From: Acidobacteriota bacterium
GTDB taxonomy: Bacteria; Acidobacteriota; UBA4820; DSQY01
Direction: 5' to 3'
DNA length: 18,442 nucleotides
NCBI GenBank assembly: GCA_022759065.1
Contig: JAEMPZ010000207.1
Coordinates: forward strand, 1-18,442
Both the position numbers and the translations under genes were made by a program. Under the pieces are notes generated by a model. It made no database searches and was not told where the DNA came from. It saw nothing but the letters and a program-made list of their open reading frames with translations. Shown piece by piece: positions 1 through 6,545 of the stretch. Within the stretch, counting starts at the first letter, position 1. The number at the start of each line of letters is the position of its first letter.

Positions 1-42
1 CCCGCGGCCCTTGTATGGCTATCCCGGAAGGAGATGGCAACG

Positions 43-885
43 ATGATGGCGAGACCACGTGCGGCTGGGTTAGGCTTTCTTGTGACTGGCTCTCTGTTGG
101 CCTGCGCGCAGCCGGCAAAGGTGAAGATAGATCCAGCAAAGGTACAGCTATTTGATTCCGGCGCCTCAAAAATCGTCAACGTGACCGTCCTGGACCAAAA
201 GGGGCGGCCGATGGACAAGCCGAAACTTAAGTTCTCGAGCTCAAACCCTGAAGTGGCGGAAGTGGACGGGGCAGGGAAAGTGATGGCAAATAGCACTGGC
301 GATGCTCAAGTGACGGTGACCGCGGGGAAGGTTAGCGCCAGCGTCCCGGTCATGGTTCGAATCGCTGCCTCCCTGAAGCTGGACTTTAGGGACAAATCTC
401 AACTGGTTTCCGGCGTTCAAGGCCCCGCGAATTCGCAGGTGCCCCTTCTCGTAAGCGGCCTGGACGAAATGGGCAAGCCGGCCGACCTTTCCGTCGCGAC
501 GTTCGCCTCAAGCGACCCGAAAGTGGCCGTCCTTGACCAGCAGGGAGTTTTGACGATCCTCTCAAACGGCACGACCGATGTCTCGGTCTCGCTGGGCAAG
601 ACAAAAGCCACGCTGCGAGTTCCCGTGACCATTTTAGTGCCCATGGCCATCAAGCTACAGAGCCCATCTCTTACAGTCAAGGCCGGCGAATCGTCGCCTA
701 TCCCCTATGAGGTGATTTCGGACGCAGGGACGACGCTGAGCATAGTCCCACTGTTCACCAGTTCCGACCCAAGCGTGGCCAAGGTTGACGGCAACGGCCT
801 TGTGACGGGCTTGTCAAGAGGAAGCGCGACGGTTTCAATACGCGCCGGCGATGCATCCAATAACGTTACGGTGAGCGTGCGCTGA
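43..885 (+). CDS. BIG2-repeat surface lipoprotein
   Basis: Predicted lipoprotein of about 280 residues. The N-terminus has basic residues, a short hydrophobic stretch and a lipobox (SLLAC, Cys at residue 21 from this start), so it should be lipidated and anchored to a membrane. The rest is three bacterial Ig-like (BIG2) repeats of roughly 80 residues. Each has the typical signature of an S-S-[ND]-P-x-V-A-x-[VL]-D core, then G-x-[VL], and a closing beta-strand pattern. BIG2 domains usually mediate surface display or adhesion; no ligand can be inferred. The start at 43 is preferred because AAGGAG (28-33) lies 9 nt upstream. An in-frame ATG at 34 touches that ribosome site. The stop is 2 nt before gap, so the lipoprotein is probably co-transcribed with gap and pgk, an odd pairing of an envelope protein with glycolytic enzymes. 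Its promoter would lie left of the window. Confidence 0.85.
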   Translation: MMARPRAAGLGFLVTGSLLACAQPAKVKIDPAKVQLFDSGASKIVNVTVLDQKGRPMDKPKLKFSSSNPEVAEVDGAGKVMANSTGDAQVTVTAGKVSASVPVMVRIAASLKLDFRDKSQLVSGVQGPANSQVPLLVSGLDEMGKPADLSVATFASSDPKVAVLDQQGVLTILSNGTTDVSVSLGKTKATLRVPVTILVPMAIKLQSPSLTVKAGESSPIPYEVISDAGTTLSIVPLFTSSDPSVAKVDGNGLVTGLSRGSATVSIRAGDASNNVTVSVR

Positions 886-887
886 AA

Positions 888-1871
888 ATGAAGATTGGAA
901 TCAACGGCATGGGGCGAATCGGCAGGGGCCTTTTCAAGGCCCTGTGGAACAACCCCTATTTGGAAGTGGCCGCGGTCAACGACGTGGCCGAGGCCTCCAT
1001 GATCGCCCACCTTTTGCGCCACGATTCCTACTACGGAGGGTGGGAGGCGGAAGTGGATTGCGCGGCCGGGCTCCTGCGCGTCAATGGCCGGGAGATCTCT
1101 TTTTTTCGGGAGGATGCCCCGGAAAGGATCCCCTGGAAAAGTTGCGGCGTCGAATGGGTCGTGGAAGCTACGGGACGATTCAAGGACCGCCAGGCATTAT
1201 CCGGCCACTCATGCCCCGTGGTTTTGACCGCCGCCAGCAGGTCCGTGGATCGCCAGGTTGTCTTTGGCGTAAACCACGAGGCCATCAGGGATGGTGACAA
1301 GTACATTAGCGCCACCTCCTGCACGACCCACTGCGTGGCGCCGCCTTTATGGGCGCTAAACCGCGCATATGGCGCCAGGACGGTTCTTTTCAACACGGTC
1401 CACTGCTACAACGTCAGCCAGACATTGGTGGACGCTCCCAAAAGCGACCCAAGGCGCGCCCGAGCCGGCGCGCTTAACATGATACCGACGACTACCAGCG
1501 CCTCTATCGCGGTAGAGGAGGTCATCCCCGAACTTAGGGGAAAAGTCTGCGGCATGGCCATCCGCGTCCCGGCTCCCGCCGTCTCGCTCACGGAAATTAT
1601 CGTTGAAGCGGAACGCCCCCCCAGAGACGCGGCGGAAGTAAACGCGCTGCTCTCCTCTGCCTCCTCGGGCGATTTGAAGGGGATACTATCCGTCTGCAAC
1701 GAAGATCTGGTCTCCCAGGACTTTCGAGGGACGCCCTTTTCCTCGGTCATAGATGGCCCGCTGACCGCGGTCAATGGCGGGCTCATTCGAATAATAGCGT
1801 GGTACGATAACGAGCGCGGATACGTCATGCGGCTTCTGGACCTGTTAAACTATTTGCGCCTGGAGCGATGA
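888..1871 (+). CDS. gap: Divergent glyceraldehyde-3-phosphate dehydrogenase
   Basis: 327 residues, the usual length for type I GAPDH, which interconverts glyceraldehyde-3-phosphate and 1,3-bisphosphoglycerate in the cytoplasm. The NAD-binding start GINGMGRIGR is at 4-13, and Asp32 in AVND suggests NAD rather than NADP. The catalytic segment SATSCTTHC places the nucleophile at Cys145 and the partner His at 172. DPRRARAGALNMIPT (187-201) matches the phosphate-binding loop. Several near-invariant positions differ: CTTNC is CTTHC, the usual HAYTNDQ is HCYNVSQ, and YDNEWGY is YDNERGY (306-312). It could therefore be a GAPDH paralogue or prefer a related aldehyde such as erythrose-4-phosphate, although the Epd signature is not present. 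The start follows the upstream stop by 2 nt without a clear Shine-Dalgarno, suggesting coupled translation. The stop overlaps the pgk start as ATGA. Confidence 0.9.
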   Translation: MKIGINGMGRIGRGLFKALWNNPYLEVAAVNDVAEASMIAHLLRHDSYYGGWEAEVDCAAGLLRVNGREISFFREDAPERIPWKSCGVEWVVEATGRFKDRQALSGHSCPVVLTAASRSVDRQVVFGVNHEAIRDGDKYISATSCTTHCVAPPLWALNRAYGARTVLFNTVHCYNVSQTLVDAPKSDPRRARAGALNMIPTTTSASIAVEEVIPELRGKVCGMAIRVPAPAVSLTEIIVEAERPPRDAAEVNALLSSASSGDLKGILSVCNEDLVSQDFRGTPFSSVIDGPLTAVNGGLIRIIAWYDNERGYVMRLLDLLNYLRLER

Positions 1872-3079
1872 TGACGAGCCATTCGATGGGCGGCTTTTTG
1901 AGCGTAAGAGATGTCGAAGTTAGGGGGCAAAAGGTCTTTCTTCGGCTTGACTTGAACGTCCCCTTGGATGACGGCCGAATCCGGGATGACACGCGCATAC
2001 AGGCGGCCTTGAAAACGGCAAGCTTTCTTTTGGAACATGGAGCGATGGTGGTGGCCTGTTCCCACCTCGGGAGGCCGAAGGGAAAATGCGTCCCCGCCCT
2101 GTCGCTCGCCCCCGTAGCCGAACGGCTGAGGCAACTTCTTCCCGGCCGCAACGTTCGCTTCGCCGCCGACGCCGTCGGGCCAAGCGCCGCCAGGCTCTCC
2201 AAGGAACTTAAACCTGGCGACCTTTTGCTTCTTGAGAACATTCGCTTCGAGCCAGGAGAGACAAGCGGAGATGTGGAGCTGGCCAGGGAGCTGTGGAAAC
2301 TCGCTCCAGACCTCTACGTCAACGACGCGTTTGGCGCGGCTCACCGCCCGCACGCCTCCGTCTTCGCCCTGCCCAATCTGTACAAGAAGGTGGTCACGGG
2401 GTTTCTTCTGGAACGGGAGCTCGCGTATCTCGCCGGAAAACTTGGGACTCCTGAAAGGCCTTACCTCGCCATATTGGGCGGCGCGAAAGTCTCTGACAAA
2501 GTTCCCGTGCTTAAGGCGCTCGCGGACAAAGTGGACGCCTTGTGCATCGGGGGCGCGATGGCCTACACCTTCCTAGCTGCCAGGGGGATTGGCACGGGAG
2601 CTTCCCTCGTGGAAAAAGAGCAAATCCCGGCCGCGCGAGAAATCATGGAGAGCGCCGGACAAGCGGGCGTTTGCCTGTCTCTGCCCGGAGACCACATCGT
2701 GGCAAGGGCGATTGACGACGAGGCCGGGGCTCATGCGATCCCAACCCAGGCCATTCCAGACGGCATGATGGGCTTTGATATAGGCCCCGTCACCGCGCAA
2801 ACCTACGCCGCCGTGACATCAAGGGCAAGGACCGTCCTCTGGAACGGCCCGATGGGCGTCTTTGAGAAGCCGGCCTTCGCGGCGGGCACCATCACCCTCG
2901 CCAAGGCTATGGCCGACAGCAAAGCCGTCACCGTGGTGGGCGGCGGAGACAGCGTGGCCGCGGTAAAGGCCGCGGGCGTAGGGGACAAGATCTCCCACAT
3001 TTCGACCGGCGGCGGCGCGTCGCTGGAGCTTCTGGCCGGAACGGAATTGCCGGGACTACAGGTGCTTACCAGAAAGTGA
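1868..3079 (+). CDS. pgk: Phosphoglycerate kinase
   Basis: 403 residues, full length. It catalyses 3-phosphoglycerate + ATP to 1,3-bisphosphoglycerate + ADP and the reverse. Family motifs appear in order: RLDLNVPL (substrate site), GRIRDDTRI, HLGRPKG, LLLENIRFEPGE, VNDAFGAAHRPHAS, LGGAKVSDK, WNGPMGVFE and GGGDS, with GGGASLELLAG near the C-terminus. No key residue appears lost. Candidate starts are ATG 1868 (overlapping the gap stop), 1871 and 1886. GGAG at 1862-1865 favours 1871 by spacing, but the difference is one codon. Its substrate 3-phosphoglycerate is the product of the RuBisCO encoded by the facing operon, so this gene is the direct link from that pathway into gluconeogenesis or, in the other direction, ATP formation. 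Transcription probably ends at the hairpin at 3130-3155. Confidence 0.97.
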   Translation: MMTSHSMGGFLSVRDVEVRGQKVFLRLDLNVPLDDGRIRDDTRIQAALKTASFLLEHGAMVVACSHLGRPKGKCVPALSLAPVAERLRQLLPGRNVRFAADAVGPSAARLSKELKPGDLLLLENIRFEPGETSGDVELARELWKLAPDLYVNDAFGAAHRPHASVFALPNLYKKVVTGFLLERELAYLAGKLGTPERPYLAILGGAKVSDKVPVLKALADKVDALCIGGAMAYTFLAARGIGTGASLVEKEQIPAAREIMESAGQAGVCLSLPGDHIVARAIDDEAGAHAIPTQAIPDGMMGFDIGPVTAQTYAAVTSRARTVLWNGPMGVFEKPAFAAGTITLAKAMADSKAVTVVGGGDSVAAVKAAGVGDKISHISTGGGASLELLAGTELPGLQVLTRK

Positions 3080-3092
3080 TCTCAAGTTCCGC

Positions 3093-3119
3093 GCCCCATC
3101 TCCATCGCGGAATTGGGGC
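3093..3119. repeat. Stem-loop repeat, CCCCAATCCCGCG family, copy A
   Basis: Inverted repeat GCCCCA (3093-3098) and TGGGGC (3114-3119) around a 15-nt loop. On the minus strand the segment 3102-3118 reads CCCCAATTCCGCGATGG. That is 16/17 identical to the copy at 10368-10384. It lies between the pgk stop and the terminator. Confidence 0.7.
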
Positions 3120-3129
3120 CGCAAAGCAG

Positions 3130-3155
3130 AAGGGCGGGCCTTGTGGCCCGCCCTT
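3130..3155. terminator. Bidirectional hairpin terminator between pgk and the LysM gene
   Basis: Perfect 11-bp stem: AAGGGCGGGCC (3130-3140), loop TTGT, GGCCCGCCCTT (3145-3155). A short T-run continues on the plus side. The A-rich flank at 3123-3131 gives only a weak U-run for the minus strand. It sits between two convergent genes and would serve both, more convincingly pgk. Confidence 0.8.
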
Positions 3156-3181
3156 TCATATTTCCGGTTTTCTCGGGCCGG

Positions 3182-4576
3182 CTACTCCACTTGAACGAAG
3201 TCTCCGGGGTGGATGTCTTCCGTGCTCAACAGGACTTTGACGCAGGCCGTGTTCGCTTCTGTTGTCAAAACGACCCCCTCGCCCAAAAACTTGCGGTAGC
3301 CCGCCGCCCCCTGGGCGGCGCTGGCAACGTCGCCAGCGGGCAGCCTCGTGTCAGCTGCGCTCGAGGATGAAGCCGGGGAAGTTCCGGCGGCTTCGGCCGT
3401 GCCAGCGGGCACTCTCGTGTCAGCCGAGGCGTTGCCAGATTTGTGAGGACGGAAAAGATCCTTCTCTCCAACGTCTATCTTCTGCTGCCTGAAGAGGTCA
3501 TGGGTCGTGTCCAGTAGCGTGGTGTCGGCGTAGCGGTATATCCAGAACTTGTCGCCTGGCGCCAGTTTTTGAGCCGCGCCCAGGTCCACGTAGGCAATGT
3601 TATATCGCCCGACGCTTTCAAGCCTCTCTTCGGCCCAAATCACCCGGCCGGATGGCTTGCCCGATTCAGGCAAATAAACAGGGAGCTGCTGCGACGTCTT
3701 GATGTCCCATGGGATGGGAATAGGTTTGTAGGGAATCAGGCCGAAGCCGTACCTGATCTCGTCGCAGGACATGGTGATCTGAGCGATCGAGGAATGTTCC
3801 TGCGCGGAAATCACCTTTACGCGGCCCATGCGAAGGTACATTTTCCCGATGGCTTTGCCAGTCACCGGATGGGAGACGGTTTGCCCCTGCTGAATGATTG
3901 TGAACTCGCTCCCGTTCTCCACGCCTTCCGCCGTGCCACCGTTGATATATACCACGTCGCCTTGCGCGAGCGATTCGCGCGAGCGGTCGGTGCTGGCCAC
4001 GATGCGCAGCGAAGGGAAGTGGTAGCCCGGCGATATGAAGCCGGAGCAGTAAACGTCATGCGCGTTCACGGGCGGCATCGGCGACTCCTCCTCCAACTCC
4101 ACCCTATCGCCCCTGGCTGCAGCCACCTCCTCCTGCACTGGAACCTCTTCCCCGGCCATGCCAACGACTTTGGGGACCTTGATTAATAGAGGGTCGTCAG
4201 GGTATATCCAGTGAGCGTCCTTAATGTAAGGGTTATCATCCCAAATCTGGGGCCATAGAAGCCACGTGCCAAGCTTCTGCTGGGCCACTTGAGACAGGGT
4301 GTCTCCCTGCTTGATCTTGTAAACTTCGGCATCCTTCGGGATCTCTGGCAAAGTGTAGGGAGTCCAGTGGCCGTCGGCCACTTTTGACAGCGCCTTCGGT
4401 GGCGTCGGCGACCCCTTATACTCCCTAGCCTTTTTGGAGACATCGGGCGGCACCTGAGCCGCCGCCTGATCCTTGGCTTTTGGCGGGGTTTTTTCTTGAG
4501 CCCAGATAACGGGCCACGACGCCAGAACGACTAGGGCGGGAAGAACCATCAACCAGTTCCCTCTGCGCGTTTTCAT
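3182..4576 (-). CDS. Secreted LysM-domain envelope protein
   Basis: 464 residues from ATG 4576, which has GGGGAG six bases upstream. The frame extends to 4711, but the internal start begins a clear Sec signal peptide (MKTRRGN, then a hydrophobic stretch, cleavage probably after Ala26), so the longer start is rejected. A Pro/Ala/Lys-rich linker leads to one LysM domain (about 85-134; IKQGDTLSQVAQ, then WPQIWDDNPYIKDAHWIYPDD), a peptidoglycan-binding module of the kind common in deltaproteobacterial envelope proteins. Two further regions contain GD-x-[VF]-x-[IV] beta motifs (about 200-270 and 335-464), the second interrupted by an Ala/Ser/Pro linker with an internal duplication. They loosely resemble repeated beta-barrel modules such as the FlgT C-terminal domain, but I do not assign one. 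A likely promoter at 4692-4718 suggests transcription separate from the RuBisCO operon. Confidence 0.85.
   Translation of the reverse strand: MKTRRGNWLMVLPALVVLASWPVIWAQEKTPPKAKDQAAAQVPPDVSKKAREYKGSPTPPKALSKVADGHWTPYTLPEIPKDAEVYKIKQGDTLSQVAQQKLGTWLLWPQIWDDNPYIKDAHWIYPDDPLLIKVPKVVGMAGEEVPVQEEVAAARGDRVELEEESPMPPVNAHDVYCSGFISPGYHFPSLRIVASTDRSRESLAQGDVVYINGGTAEGVENGSEFTIIQQGQTVSHPVTGKAIGKMYLRMGRVKVISAQEHSSIAQITMSCDEIRYGFGLIPYKPIPIPWDIKTSQQLPVYLPESGKPSGRVIWAEERLESVGRYNIAYVDLGAAQKLAPGDKFWIYRYADTTLLDTTHDLFRQQKIDVGEKDLFRPHKSGNASADTRVPAGTAEAAGTSPASSSSAADTRLPAGDVASAAQGAAGYRKFLGEGVVLTTEANTACVKVLLSTEDIHPGDFVQVE
3332..3424 (-). repeat. Duplicated linker segment inside the LysM gene
   Basis: A 24-nt direct repeat (3332-3355 and 3401-3424) matches at 22 positions. 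It encodes the paired linker motifs ADTRLPAG and ADTRVPAG in a low-complexity Ala/Ser/Pro segment. This is a recent-looking in-frame expansion that would alter spacer length, not a folded domain. Confidence 0.75.
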
Positions 4577-4636
4577 CGCTCTCTCCCCTCTCACCGAAAC
4601 TCCTCGATTGAAACCCTCACCTCCGATTAGGGCCTC

Positions 4637-4675
4637 ATCCCGCGCCAACGGCGGGATTGGGGTCTCACGGGAGAC
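4637..4675. repeat. Two adjacent stem-loops with CCCCAATCCCGC motif, copy B
   Basis: Hairpin 1: ATCCCGC (4637-4643) and GCGGGAT (4651-4657), 7-nt loop. Hairpin 2: GTCTC (4662-4666) and GAGAC (4671-4675), 4-nt loop. The bridge GCGGGATTGGGG (4651-4662) is a partial copy of the dispersed repeat. If the promoter at 4692-4718 is real, both hairpins lie in the 5' leader of the LysM mRNA. Confidence 0.65.
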
Positions 4676-4691
4676 ACCGTCTCGAAAAGAG

Positions 4692-4718
4692 TTTATAGAA
4701 CACGAAACCAAAAGTCAA
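4692..4718 (-). promoter_or_regulatory. Candidate promoter of the LysM gene
   Basis: On the minus strand, TTGACT (4713-4718) is followed by TATAAA (4692-4697) with a 15-bp spacer. A weaker -10, TAAACT, would give 17 bp. It lies downstream of the previous gene's stop (4749) and would make a leader of about 110 nt. The match is moderate and the spacer is short. Confidence 0.45.
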
Positions 4719-4748
4719 GCTCCTTGCAATCGACCAATGGGCAACGTG

Positions 4749-6545
4749 CTATTTTCTCTCCTTCAGCGCTCGAAAAAGCTCCTTCAAGCGGGGTTCTTTC
4801 GGGTTAATTTTCTGGGCGGCCTCCAGGTAGGTGGCGCAACGGGCCAGAAGTCCCTCGTCCAGGTAGAACTGGCTCAAGTCAAGGAGATAGGTTACCTCCC
4901 AAGGATCGAGATTGACCGCCTGCAGAAAGGCCTTCTCAGCCGCGTGTTTTCCGCGGGCATCCGGCGCGGAAGCCATCGCTTTGCCCAGGAGGTGGTAACA
5001 GTCCGCCCGCCCTGGGTCGTAAAAGAGAGCCAGTTTAAGATACTGGGTGCATTCATATAACTGTTGCCCTTCGAACAGTTCCTGGGCGTAGTGAAAGAGC
5101 CTATCGGCCTCCTTTTGCTGGACCTCCCTCGCCTCCTGCCGGCCAGTCTTCGCCTGCTCCACCCGCTTGGCCTGGCAAGCCGCGGCGCCGCCCATGGCCG
5201 CCTCTACCCTGAGCCTTGCTTCAAGGAAAGACCCTTGGATCAAAAGGCACGCCTCGGTGCACTTTGCCTGCAGAAAAGTCACCTCCTTTGAGTACTTTTT
5301 GTAAACCTCCGGATGAAGGTTCCGCCTGTCCAGCCTGGCCATGAACGCATCGTGCGCCTGGGAGACGCTCTCCATGGAGGCCCCCTGTGGCACTCCAAGG
5401 ACTTTCCACGGGTTCAGGCCGGGCGTTTGAAAGGCCGTCATGAGGTTCTCAATGGCTCCGGACTGAATGGATATCGTCCTCTGTTCATCCTCGATCGAAT
5501 CGGCTAAAAACGAGAGCCTCGGAGGCTGGCCAGCGGCCGGGATGGTTTCGATGGCGCCAAAGAGCATCAGAAGGTATAGGATCCTGAGCATCTGGCCCTC
5601 TGGCATCGAGCCCGTTTGAAGCAGGTCAACCACCCTAATGGGCTTCTCGCATTGATAAAGGACAAATCCCTGCTGCGGCGTAAGGTTTATCTTAGCCAGG
5701 TCCAGGCCTTCCCGCCTGGCGACGCTCACTGACGGAGACTTCAGGACGGCGACGTCAGCGTCCGCCGCCTTTTCGGCGAGCGCTGGGACCAAAAGTTGAA
5801 TTGGGACGCCGATAAGCCCTTTCCAACATGGGCCCCTGAGCTCGCTGAACCTTAAAACCTCGCCGGAAGGAACGCCGCCCAAACAGGCAAGCAGGGCATC
5901 CCGCTTCAGGTTCACCAGCCCCTGGCCGCTTTCTGGAAGGCCTTGCTCCAGGAAGAGAAGGTCCTCCAGCAGATCCGCCCTTGCAGGCGGGACGGCGAAA
6001 CCAGCTTCCACCAGGCTCTTGCGCCAAAGGTCCCTGAAAGAGGCATGAACCAACGTTGCAACGCGCCCATGCCCCACAAGCAGGCCCAATTCCACCCCGG
6101 AAGTGGAAAAGGTTACGTAGCGGCGTTCCGCGTCAAGGATCGCGGAGGCCAAAAATTCAACAATGCGCATCGCTGGAAGAACCGGGGGAACGAAGTAAGG
6201 CGCGAGAGCCAGTTCCAGTTCGGAAGCTTCCAGAGGATGTCCGACCCACTTCACTACGCCCAGCCCGGACATCTCCTCAATTTGTTGAGACGGGAGTTCC
6301 CCTTGCCTGGCAAAAACCACGGCTGGAACCATCGCCCGCCTCTCTTGAAGCAATCTCAGAAAATCTATCCCTGACATCTCATCGGGATCGCCGTCCAAGA
6401 GCAAAAGCTCCGGTGGCGGAGGCTTGAGGATTTGGCTGGCCGACTCGACATCCCTGACCGGCACGATCTCCCACCCGGATGGGACGAATGAGGCGCATAG
6501 CTCCTCGATTCTCGCGTCCTTCGAGAAGACCGCCAACCGTTTCAT
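4749..6545 (-). CDS. Receiver-like / DUF4388 / J-like / TPR protein
   Basis: 598 residues, no signal peptide, presumably cytoplasmic. Order: a receiver-like domain (1-118) with Asp51 in LLLLDGDP but without the N-terminal acidic pair, with Ala79 at the usual Ser/Thr and His103 where the conserved Lys-Pro would be. Then a DUF4388/PatA-type region (about 125-240). Next is the short helical module that usually follows it (285-332; LTPQQGFVLYQ...LLMLFGAIE). A J-domain-like segment follows (378-445; WKVLGVPQGAS, with HPE at 411-413 instead of HPD), and finally TPR-like repeats (478-598). Such proteins occur in gliding, polarity and two-component contexts in Myxococcota-like bacteria; the partner here is unknown. 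The altered receiver and HPE motif suggest scaffolding rather than phosphotransfer or DnaK activation, which is inference. Its ATG overlaps the RuBisCO stop (ATGA), so both should be translated from one mRNA. Confidence 0.87.
   Translation of the reverse strand: MKRLAVFSKDARIEELCASFVPSGWEIVPVRDVESASQILKPPPPELLLLDGDPDEMSGIDFLRLLQERRAMVPAVVFARQGELPSQQIEEMSGLGVVKWVGHPLEASELELALAPYFVPPVLPAMRIVEFLASAILDAERRYVTFSTSGVELGLLVGHGRVATLVHASFRDLWRKSLVEAGFAVPPARADLLEDLLFLEQGLPESGQGLVNLKRDALLACLGGVPSGEVLRFSELRGPCWKGLIGVPIQLLVPALAEKAADADVAVLKSPSVSVARREGLDLAKINLTPQQGFVLYQCEKPIRVVDLLQTGSMPEGQMLRILYLLMLFGAIETIPAAGQPPRLSFLADSIEDEQRTISIQSGAIENLMTAFQTPGLNPWKVLGVPQGASMESVSQAHDAFMARLDRRNLHPEVYKKYSKEVTFLQAKCTEACLLIQGSFLEARLRVEAAMGGAAACQAKRVEQAKTGRQEAREVQQKEADRLFHYAQELFEGQQLYECTQYLKLALFYDPGRADCYHLLGKAMASAPDARGKHAAEKAFLQAVNLDPWEVTYLLDLSQFYLDEGLLARCATYLEAAQKINPKEPRLKELFRALKERK

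Noticed and set aside
4577..4711. N-terminal extension of the LysM protein to 4711
   Set aside because: It would hide the signal peptide, run through the repeat hairpins and overlap the candidate promoter region; the internal ATG has a good ribosome site.
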